Assembly: GCA_947632165.1 (NCBI GenBank)
Contig: CANROI010000058.1
Location: forward strand, 1 to 8,250
Length of the DNA: 8,250 bases
Direction: 5' to 3'
From: an uncultured Clostridia bacterium
GTDB taxonomy: Bacteria; Bacillota; Clostridia; Christensenellales; Borkfalkiaceae
Shown here: piece by piece, positions 1 through 4,793 of the stretch
How positions within the stretch are numbered: position 1 is the first letter of the stretch
How the letters are laid out: each line of letters starts with the position of its first letter
The notes under the pieces: model-generated
The model's input: the letters and a program-made list of their open reading frames with translations, nothing else
What the model was told of the DNA's origin: nothing
Database searches by the model: none
Made by a program: the position numbers and the translations under genes

Positions 1-342
1 CAGCCCGCGGCGGGCGCAGAGGGGATGAGCGCGGAATTTGTATTCGGGAAGTTCATGCGGCTCTTGCGCAAGGGCAGCCGCAACGGCGTGCTCTTCACGA
101 TGTGCGCAGACCTCGAGGCGGCGTTCGAAGGCGCTAAGCTCGTGCTCTATACCGAAAATCAGATAGTGTATTCGCTGCTCGGTCGGGCGGATCATGCAAA
201 GACGATGGAGGAGCTCTTTTCCCAGCTCGGCATCACCGACTTCGAAGTGCGCCTGAAGGAAGAACGGCCCAAGCAGGAGGGCCTTTCGGTGGAGAGCGAG
301 CTGAAGCGCGACTTCAAGGATTATCCCATCGAAATCAAATAA
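1..342 (+). CDS. dnaX: DNA polymerase III subunit gamma/tau, C-terminal part (5' end outside window)
   Basis: The frame is open from base 1 and stops with TAA at 340-342, so only the last 113 codons are present. DnaX gamma/tau is the clamp-loader ATPase that assembles the beta clamp and ties the polymerase to the helicase. The visible part has a short Pro/Ala-rich linker (QPAAGAEG) and then a compact alpha/beta domain of about 100 residues, with segments such as FVFGKFMRLLRKG and a charged tail ending KDYPIEIK. This matches the small C-terminal domain that ends Firmicutes tau. The ATPase and zinc regions would lie upstream, so the call rests on the domain style and above all on the neighbours: dnaX-ybaB-recR is one of the most conserved gene orders in bacteria. 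The gap to ybaB is 31 bases with no terminator, which suggests one transcript. An internal ATG at 25 is unlikely to be a real start. Confidence 0.78.
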   Translation, partial: QPAAGAEGMSAEFVFGKFMRLLRKGSRNGVLFTMCADLEAAFEGAKLVLYTENQIVYSLLGRADHAKTMEELFSQLGITDFEVRLKEERPKQEGLSVESELKRDFKDYPIEIK

Positions 343-373
343 ACAAATCAAAATAAGATCGAAAGGAGAGATC

Positions 374-715
374 ATGGCAAATTTCAACAGAGGCGGCGGC
401 ATGGGGAACGCCGGAATGCAGAACCTCATGAAGCAGGCGCAGAAGATGCAGGAAGAGATGCAGGAGACCGAAAAGCTCCTCGAGGAATGGGAGATCGTCG
501 GCACGGCGGGCGGAGAAGCGGTCGTCGTGTATATGAACGCCAAGAAGATCATCGACGGGATCGAGATCGATAAGTCGGTCATCGACCCCGAGGACGAGGA
601 GATGCTCGAGGACCTCGTGATGGCCGCCATCCTCGACGGCTACAAGAAAGCGGAAGAGGTCTACAAAGAGAAGATGGGCAAGTTCAACATGGGCGGCATG
701 GGAGGGCTCTTTTAA
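374..715 (+). CDS. ybaB: YbaB/EbfC family nucleoid-associated DNA-binding protein
   Basis: A 113-residue protein of the usual YbaB/EbfC length. The family forms small dimers shaped like tweezers that bind DNA, and it is linked to nucleoid organisation and RecR-associated recombination. The N-terminus is Gly/Met-rich (MANFNRGGGMGNAGMQNLM) and leads into a long helix (KQAQKMQEEMQETEKLL). A beta-sheet core follows, with the family's typical GTAGGEAVVVYMNAKKIIDGIEID stretch, here given in two overlapping halves: GTAGGEAVVVYMN and NAKKIIDGIEID. A second helix (EDLVMAAILDGYKKAEEVYKEKM) and a Gly/Met tail end the protein. The start is set by GAAAGGAGAG at 360-369, about five bases before ATG. Its TAA stop touches the recR start codon, so the two genes are almost certainly co-translated. 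Confidence 0.95.
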   Translation: MANFNRGGGMGNAGMQNLMKQAQKMQEEMQETEKLLEEWEIVGTAGGEAVVVYMNAKKIIDGIEIDKSVIDPEDEEMLEDLVMAAILDGYKKAEEVYKEKMGKFNMGGMGGLF

Positions 716-1306
716 GTGGAAGTGTTCATCGAGCCCATCGGCCGGCTCATCAATGAGTTTACAAAGCTCCCGGGCGTGGGCAGAAAGACGGCGCAGCGCT
801 ATGCCTATAAGATCGTGAATATGTCCGAACGGGAGGCGCGTGAATTTGCCGACGCGATCATGAACGCCAAGCAGAAGGTGCGTTTCTGCAAGATCTGCGG
901 TAACTTTTCGGAGGGCGAGGTGTGCGAGATCTGCGCAACGCGCGAACCCTCCACGATCTGCGTCGTGAAGGAGCCCAAAGACGTCGTGTCGATCGAAAAA
1001 CTGCACGAGTATAAGGGCATGTATCATGTGCTGCACGGGGTCATCGACCCGATGAACGGCGTGACGCCCAACGATATCCGTATCAAGGAGCTTTTGGAGC
1101 GCGTAAACGGCGGGGTGAAGGAGGTCATCATGGCGACCAATCCCGACGTGGAGGGCGAGGCGACCGCGATGTACATCGCAAAACTGCTGAAGCCGTTGGG
1201 CGTCAGGGTGACGCGGCTCTCGCGCGGCATTCCGATCGGCTCCGAGCTCGAATATACGGACGAAGTGACGCTCTCCCGCGCGCTCATCGAGCGGAAGGAG
1301 ATCTGA
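716..1306 (+). CDS. recR: Recombination mediator protein RecR
   Basis: A 196-residue protein of normal RecR length. RecR forms a ring clamp that works with RecO (and RecF) to load RecA on SSB-coated gapped DNA. Visible domains in order: a helix-hairpin-helix at about residues 10-33 (LPGVGRKTAQRYAY), a four-cysteine zinc finger (C58, C61, C70, C73), a Toprim domain from about residue 78 (STICVVKEPKDVVSIEKL, then EVIMATNPDVEGEATAMYIA), and the C-terminal motif VTRLSRGIPIGSELEYTDE. The GTG start at 716-718 immediately follows the ybaB TAA. It is chosen because GGGAGGG at 700-706 lies nine bases upstream and the residues after it (EVFIEPIGRLINEFTKLPG) match the family N-terminus. The SD lies inside ybaB, which favours translational coupling. 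Confidence 0.97.
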   Translation: MEVFIEPIGRLINEFTKLPGVGRKTAQRYAYKIVNMSEREAREFADAIMNAKQKVRFCKICGNFSEGEVCEICATREPSTICVVKEPKDVVSIEKLHEYKGMYHVLHGVIDPMNGVTPNDIRIKELLERVNGGVKEVIMATNPDVEGEATAMYIAKLLKPLGVRVTRLSRGIPIGSELEYTDEVTLSRALIERKEI

Positions 1307-1331
1307 AACCGAAGAAAGAGGGGGAAAGAAT

Positions 1332-2309
1332 ATGAAGATCAGTGTTTTGGGCTGCGGAAGATGGGGGAGCTTTATCGCATGGTATCTCTCCCGCCAAGGC
1401 AACGAAGTCTACAGCTGGGGGCCGGAGGAGGACTACTCCTACCGCGTCCTCAAGGAGACGGGCCGCAACGAATATATCTCGCTCGACGAGAAGATCACGC
1501 TCACCTGCGACCTCGAAGCGGCGGTGACGAGGGCGGAGATCATCGTCATCTCCATCTCTGCGCAGGGCCTGCGCGGATTCATGCAACGGATCATGCGCTA
1601 TCCCGTCTCGGAGAAGGTCTTTGTACTCTGTATGAAGGGGATCGAGGCGGAGAGCGGGAAACGGCTCTCCGAAGTGCTGACCGAGAGCGGCGTCTCTCCC
1701 GAAAAGATCGCCGTCTGGGTGGGGCCGGGGCACATTCAGAGCTTTGTGCAGGGCGTGCCCAACTGCATGGTCATCGATTCGGAGAACGACCGGCTGAAGC
1801 GCTTCCTCGCGGATTCTTTCCGGAGCGAACTCATCCGCTTCTACTACGGCGAAGACCTCATCGGGACCGAGATCGGCGCGGCGGCGAAGAACGTCATGGG
1901 GATCGCAGCGGGCGCGCTCGACGTTATCTGTGTGCCGCTCAAGGGGCCGCTGATGTCCCGCGGCGCGCGCGAGGTCGCGCGCCTCATCAAGGCGATGGGG
2001 GGGAACGAGCTCTCCGCCTACGGGCTCGCACACCTCGGCGACTACGAGACGACGCTCTTTTCGCGCTATTCGAACAACCGCATGTACGGCGAGATGCTCG
2101 CCAAGGGGCAGAGGTTCGAAAAGCTCGCGGAGGGGGTCGCCACCTCCAAGGCGATGCTGTTCCTCGGCAAAAAATACGGGGTCGATCTGCCCATCACGGA
2201 GGTCGTCTACAAGGTCTGCTACGGCGAAGAGGGGAACGACGAGGCGCGCTGCCGCGAGGCGATCACTTCGCTCTTTTCACGCTCTCCCAAGACGGAAATG
2301 TACGATTAA
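1332..2309 (+). CDS. gpsA: Glycerol-3-phosphate dehydrogenase (GpsA)-like NAD(P)-dependent dehydrogenase, divergent
   Basis: 325 residues, close to the usual GpsA length of about 330-340. GpsA reduces dihydroxyacetone phosphate to sn-glycerol 3-phosphate for phospholipid synthesis in the cytoplasm. Seen: an N-terminal Rossmann motif G7-C-G9-R-W-G12, the CMKGIE segment, DLIGTEIGAAAKNVMGIAAG with the expected catalytic lysine at K186, and the family ending GVDLPITEVVYKV. Several signature regions differ from textbook GpsA: the usual GLGFGxNxKAAL loop is replaced by DVICVPLKGPLM, GLAGLGDL reads GLAHLGDY, SRNRRFG reads SNNRMYG (residues 247-253), and the GQVVEG stretch is shortened to KLAEG. The reaction is therefore probable rather than certain; a related 2-hydroxy-acid or sugar-phosphate dehydrogenase role is possible. 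The ribosome-binding site is the purine run AAAGAGGGGGAAAG before ATG. The 25-base gap from recR suggests the same operon. Confidence 0.78.
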   Translation: MKISVLGCGRWGSFIAWYLSRQGNEVYSWGPEEDYSYRVLKETGRNEYISLDEKITLTCDLEAAVTRAEIIVISISAQGLRGFMQRIMRYPVSEKVFVLCMKGIEAESGKRLSEVLTESGVSPEKIAVWVGPGHIQSFVQGVPNCMVIDSENDRLKRFLADSFRSELIRFYYGEDLIGTEIGAAAKNVMGIAAGALDVICVPLKGPLMSRGAREVARLIKAMGGNELSAYGLAHLGDYETTLFSRYSNNRMYGEMLAKGQRFEKLAEGVATSKAMLFLGKKYGVDLPITEVVYKVCYGEEGNDEARCREAITSLFSRSPKTEMYD

Positions 2310-2332
2310 AGCGGAATTTCGGGCAATAAACC

Positions 2333-2374
2333 GCAAAAAATAGGGTTTTGCATAGTACTATGTCAGACATAATA
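2333..2374 (+). repeat. Two-part repeat element, copy 1 (hairpin plus dyad)
   Basis: GCAAAA at 2333-2338 and TTTTGC at 2346-2351 form a six-pair inverted repeat around an AAATAGG core. Directly after comes TAGTACTA (a perfect palindrome, 2353-2360), which overlaps the odd dyad TATGTC-A-GACATA (2359-2371), followed by ATA. The 29 bases 2346-2374 match 6252-6280 with a single A/G difference, in the same orientation. Both copies start within about 25 bases of a stop codon (gpsA, purB). Function is unknown to me; a repeated protein-binding or recombination site is the most natural reading. Confidence 0.8.
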
Positions 2375-2385
2375 GACAAAAATAC

Positions 2386-2457
2386 GCCGACGGAACACCC
2401 GATGCCCCCGTCGGCCGTCCCCGGCGGGAAAACCGCCATTCCGCGGCGTTCTGCCGC
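2386..2457 (+). other. Cluster of three GC-rich inverted repeats in the gpsA-tRNA intergenic region
   Basis: Three stem-loops can be drawn back to back: GCCGACGG (2386-2393) with CCGTCGGC (2408-2415); GGCGG (2423-2427) with CCGCC (2433-2437); GCGGC (2443-2447) with GCCGC (2453-2457). No T-tract follows any of them, so they are not classic intrinsic terminators, although the first may still act as the 3' end of the gpsA transcript. The segment stands out from the AT-rich sequence after it. Confidence 0.5.
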
Positions 2458-2474
2458 ATAGAAGACATTGACAG

Positions 2475-2496
2475 CGGAAAAATTGCGCTTTTTCCG
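2475..2496. other. Perfect 8-pair inverted repeat upstream of the tRNA promoter
   Basis: CGGAAAAA at 2475-2482 and TTTTTCCG at 2489-2496 pair around the six-base loop TTGCGC. On the plus strand it is followed by A-tracts (2497-2515), not T, so it is not a plus-strand terminator. The A-tracts could instead serve as an upstream element for the tRNA promoter. Function is unresolved. Confidence 0.45.
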
Positions 2497-2536
2497 AAAA
2501 AAATATAAAAAAATTCGTCTTTTCGGCAAAGAATGC

Positions 2537-2565
2537 TTGACAACGAATTTTTTTTTGTGTATCAT
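2537..2565 (+). promoter_or_regulatory. Vegetative sigma-factor promoter for tRNA-Val
   Basis: A consensus -35 box TTGACA (2537-2542) and -10 box TATCAT (2560-2565) are separated by exactly 17 bases. Transcription would begin near 2572, about ten bases before the tRNA. A/T tracts lie just upstream. This fits a strong promoter for a stable RNA. Confidence 0.85.
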
Positions 2566-2582
2566 ATTCGTGTTGATCGAAC

Positions 2583-2659
2583 GGGGGTTTAGCTCAGTTG
2601 GCTAGAGCGCATGCTTGACGTGCATGAGGTCACAGGTTCGAGCCCTGTAGTCCCCACCA
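2583..2659 (+). tRNA. tRNA-Val (anticodon GAC), CCA encoded
   Basis: The cloverleaf folds fully: acceptor GGGGGTT (2583-2589) with AGTCCCC (2649-2655), D-arm GCTC/GAGC with a nine-base loop, anticodon stem CATGC/GCATG with loop TTGACGT, T-arm ACAGG/CCTGT with loop TTCGAGC, discriminator A and an encoded CCA (2657-2659). Loop bases 2617-2619 give the anticodon GAC, which reads GUC/GUU valine codons; GTC is abundant in the neighbouring genes. Two odd points: the acceptor stem has tandem G-U wobbles at pairs 5 and 6, and position 37 is G where the valine tRNAs I know carry A. No clear intrinsic terminator follows, only a T-rich stretch at 2714-2731. Confidence 0.93.
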
Positions 2660-2737
2660 AAAACTCTGTATATCGTGCTGTATCCATTTTCTCTTTGCGC
2701 CGATATGTGGGGTTTTATTTTTTTGTCTTTTGGCGGT

Positions 2738-3523
2738 TCAGAAGCCGCGGGCGGCGAGGTCGTCGCAGAGGGAGAGGTAGAAATCGTAGATTTCGCGTCT
2801 CTTTTTCTTTTTGAGGCTGTAGCCGACGATCTCGCTGTGCGAATATGCGCCGTCGAGGCAGTCCCCGCGGTACTCCGCATATTTGGACGATTCGACGGAG
2901 ACCATGCCGTCGGTCACGTCGGCGCCCCAGCGGCGGGAGAAGTAGAGGGGGATGCTCATCAGAAAGTCGTCGCGGCTGCGCTTCATCCGGGAGGAATAGC
3001 TCTGGCAGAAGATCTCTTCGGGGAGGGCGCCGAGGGAATCGAGCTCCTCGTTGGGGGAGAGGCAGAGTTGGCGGCAGACGGTGAGTGCATCCGGGCGTTT
3101 GTCTCCGAAGAGGCGGTACCAGAAGTTGATCCAGAAGGCGAGAAAGCGCTTGAAGAAGCGGGGCCAACGGTAGATGCCCGAGGCGAGTTCGGAGCCCCGG
3201 TGAGGGGTGGACAGGGTCGTAAGCGACGCAACGGAGCCGCCCATGCCCAGCCGCAGGATCATATATTTTGCGTCGATGCCCCCCTTGGAATGGGCGATGA
3301 GGTTGACCTTTTCCGCGCCCTCGGCCGCGAGCGTCTCGATCTGCGCCTTGAGCTGCGCGGCGTTGCCCTCGATCGTGCCGAATCCGTCCGTGTCCGCCGT
3401 CCGCACGTCGTAACCGGCTTCGCGCAGGATCTTTCCGATCCGTCCGAACGCCTTCACGATGGAGCCCTCTTTGAGCGCCACACCGTGTACGAGCAGGATG
3501 GGGTATTTGTTTTTGTTCTCCAT
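2738..3523 (-). CDS. Cytoplasmic triacylglycerol lipase-like alpha/beta hydrolase
   Basis: 261 residues. The fold opens at once with a beta strand and oxyanion-hole motif (YPILLVHGV, residues 7-15). The nucleophile elbow is AHSKGG with S79, followed by the lipase-type STPHRGS (105-111). The probable acid is D205 in DVTDGMVSVESS and the histidine is H229 in YSHSEIVG, so the Ser-Asp-His triad looks complete. Family members hydrolyse ester bonds in lipids; the substrate here is unknown. Residues 118-139 form a Trp/Phe/Arg-rich segment that could act as a lid or membrane-docking helix. There is no signal peptide. The start at 3523 is preferred to the upstream in-frame ATG at 3574 because GGGGAGG lies seven bases before it and the predicted promoter would start transcription downstream of 3574. 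The gene runs convergent to the tRNA and divergent from the deaminase. Confidence 0.85.
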   Translation of the reverse strand: MENKNKYPILLVHGVALKEGSIVKAFGRIGKILREAGYDVRTADTDGFGTIEGNAAQLKAQIETLAAEGAEKVNLIAHSKGGIDAKYMILRLGMGGSVASLTTLSTPHRGSELASGIYRWPRFFKRFLAFWINFWYRLFGDKRPDALTVCRQLCLSPNEELDSLGALPEEIFCQSYSSRMKRSRDDFLMSIPLYFSRRWGADVTDGMVSVESSKYAEYRGDCLDGAYSHSEIVGYSLKKKKRREIYDFYLSLCDDLAARGF

Positions 3524-3545
3524 GGTAAGACCTCCCCGCCCCTTC

Positions 3546-3574
3546 ATTGTATCACAGGAACGGGAGAAAATCAA
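3546..3574 (-). promoter_or_regulatory. Promoter of the lipase-like gene
   Basis: Read on the minus strand: -35 TTGATT (3574-3569), a 17-base spacer, and -10 TACAAT (3551-3546) with an extended TGA just before it. Transcription should begin near 3539, giving a leader of about 16 bases that holds the GGGGAGG ribosome-binding site. This excludes the longer start at 3574. Confidence 0.75.
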
Positions 3575-3592
3575 TTTTTTGCCGCAATTTGT

Positions 3593-3622
3593 ATCCGAGG
3601 GCCGCGGGAAAGGGCCCCGGAT
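3593..3622. promoter_or_regulatory. Inverted repeat midway between divergent promoters (candidate operator)
   Basis: ATCCG-(A)-GGGCC at 3593-3603 is the reverse complement of GGCCC-CGGAT at 3613-3622 apart from one bulged A, with a nine-base centre. The dyad centre (3607.5) coincides with the midpoint between the two -35 boxes (3574 and 3640), about 17-18 bases from each. It may be a shared operator; it could also be a chance GC-rich hairpin. Confidence 0.45.
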
Positions 3623-3639
3623 AAATATGGAATAAGCGC

Positions 3640-3668
3640 TTGCGGATTTGCGGGAAGTATGCTATAAT
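3640..3668 (+). promoter_or_regulatory. Promoter of the dCMP deaminase gene
   Basis: A perfect -10 TATAAT at 3663-3668 with an extended TGC in front (3660-3662), and a weak -35 TTGCGG (3640-3645) at 17-base spacing. The start point would be near 3675, about 23 bases upstream of the ATG at 3698. It may drive the downstream cyclophilin and purB too. Confidence 0.8.
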
Positions 3669-3697
3669 GGATCCGAGATCATCTGAGGGAGGGAAAA

Positions 3698-4147
3698 ATG
3701 GATAAGTGGGATCAACGGTTCATGGAACTCACGGAGCAAGTCGGGAGCTGGGCAAGCTGCATCCGCCGCAAGGTGGGCGCGATCATCGTGCGCGATAAGC
3801 GGGTCATGACGACGGGCTATAACGGCGCGCCCGCGGGCATTGCCTCCTGCGTCGAGCGGGGGAAGTGTCTGCGCATCGAAAAGAACATCCCGAGCGGCAC
3901 GCATGCCGAACTCTGCTACGCCGCCCATGCCGAACAGAATGCGATCATCCAGGCGGCGAAATACGGCGTGAACATCGACGGCGCGACCTTATACTGCACC
4001 CATCAGCCCTGCGTGATCTGCGCGAAGATGATCATCAACGCGGGCATCGAGCGGGTCGTCTACAAAGAGGGCTATCCCGACGAATTTTCGATGGAGCTCT
4101 TCCGCGAGGCGGGAACGAAGGTCGAAAAGTACGAGGAACAGCCATAA
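3698..4147 (+). CDS. comEB: dCMP deaminase (ComEB family)
   Basis: 149 residues. The enzyme converts dCMP to dUMP, the substrate of thymidylate synthase. The cytidine/deoxycytidylate deaminase zinc site is intact: H77-A-E79 (HAEQNAI) and P104-C105-V-I-C108 (PCVICAKMIINAGI), with E79 as the proton shuttle. An additional Cys/His cluster (C51, C57, H69, C72) lies in the insert that in phage T4 dCMP deaminase binds a structural zinc. The N-terminus (WDQRFMELTEQVGSWASC) and GYNGAP motif are typical of the ComEB group. A GAGGGAGGG ribosome-binding site sits a few bases before the ATG, and a good promoter lies at 3640-3668. The com name reflects the Bacillus operon; nothing here indicates a competence role. 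A 77-base gap with GC-rich palindromes follows before the cyclophilin. Confidence 0.95.
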   Translation: MDKWDQRFMELTEQVGSWASCIRRKVGAIIVRDKRVMTTGYNGAPAGIASCVERGKCLRIEKNIPSGTHAELCYAAHAEQNAIIQAAKYGVNIDGATLYCTHQPCVICAKMIINAGIERVVYKEGYPDEFSMELFREAGTKVEKYEEQP

Positions 4148-4224
4148 GCGTTTTGCGGCCGCGGGCCCTGCAGAGGCGGAGCGGCGTTTTCAACCTCAAA
4201 GAATATCAAAGATAAGGAGGATCT

Positions 4225-4743
4225 ATGAATCCGATCATCACATTCGAAATGGAAAACGGAAAGCGCTTCAAAGCGGAGCTCTTCCCGGAAATCGCACCCA
4301 ACACCGTGAACAACTTTCTCGCCCTCGTGAAGAAGGGGTTTTATGACGGGCTCATCTTTCACCGCGTCATCGCGGGGTTCATGATCCAGGGCGGAGATCC
4401 GACGGGCACGGGAACGGGCGGCCCCGGGTACCGGATCAAGGGGGAATTCCGTGCGAACGGTTTTTCCAATCCCCTGAAGCATGAGCGCGGCGTGCTCTCC
4501 ATGGCACGGGCGCAGAATCCCGACAGCGCCGGATCGCAATTCTTCGTGATGCACGCCGACGCGTTCTATCTCGACGGGCAGTATGCCGCGTTCGGGAAGG
4601 TGACGGAGGGGATGGAGACGGTCGACGGGATCGCCTCGGTGAGGACCGATTACGGCGACAGGCCGCTCGAAACGCAGAGGATGAAGCGGGTCACGGCAGA
4701 GACCTTCGGCGTCGAATACCCTCTGCCCAAGTGCATCAAGTAA
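4225..4743 (+). CDS. ppiB: Cyclophilin-type peptidyl-prolyl cis-trans isomerase
   Basis: 172 residues, a single cyclophilin domain. It catalyses cis-trans isomerisation of proline bonds and assists folding, here in the cytoplasm since no signal peptide or lipobox is present. Core motifs are all visible: FHRVIAGFMIQGGDPTGTG with the catalytic arginine at R47 and F52/M53/Q55, MARAQNPDSAGSQFF, and LDGQYAAFGKVTEGM. The position equivalent to the cyclosporin-contacting tryptophan of human CypA is Y in LDGQY, as in many bacterial forms. The C-terminus (EYPLPKCIK) is slightly longer than the minimal domain. The start is supported by AAGGAGG (4214-4220) before ATG. It lies between comEB and purB on the same strand, without an obvious separate promoter. 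The ppiB name is by family resemblance only. Confidence 0.95.
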   Translation: MNPIITFEMENGKRFKAELFPEIAPNTVNNFLALVKKGFYDGLIFHRVIAGFMIQGGDPTGTGTGGPGYRIKGEFRANGFSNPLKHERGVLSMARAQNPDSAGSQFFVMHADAFYLDGQYAAFGKVTEGMETVDGIASVRTDYGDRPLETQRMKRVTAETFGVEYPLPKCIK

Positions 4744-4793
4744 TTTTTTCGCAAAAAACGGTCGAAATTCGGAAAGAACAGGCGGTTTGAGGT

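Noticed and set aside
2583..2659. The tRNA gene as a prophage attachment site for the fibre-containing region
   Set aside because: I see no second copy of the tRNA 3' end within the window, and ordinary host genes separate the tRNA from the fibre gene.
2602..2880. Minus-strand frame ending in a RARTCDLMHVKHAL-type tail
   Set aside because: This is the well-known false protein produced by reading a tRNA gene backwards; the tRNA-Val itself explains the sequence.
4155..4175. Run of adjacent six- and eight-base palindromes (GCGGCCGC, CCGCGG, GGGCCC, CTGCAG) that resembles a cloning polylinker
   Set aside because: The flanks are natural intergenic sequence leading to a good ribosome-binding site, and no vector sequence is present. 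Overlapping GC palindromes arise easily at this GC content. A GCCGC/GCGGC pairing (4158-4162 with 4181-4185) before GTTTT was considered as a weak terminator but has only five pairs and an 18-base loop.
4744..4793. Purine riboswitch or PurR boxes upstream of purB
   Set aside because: The gap is only 50 bases, with A/T tracts and no aptamer-like pairing or paired PurBox motifs.
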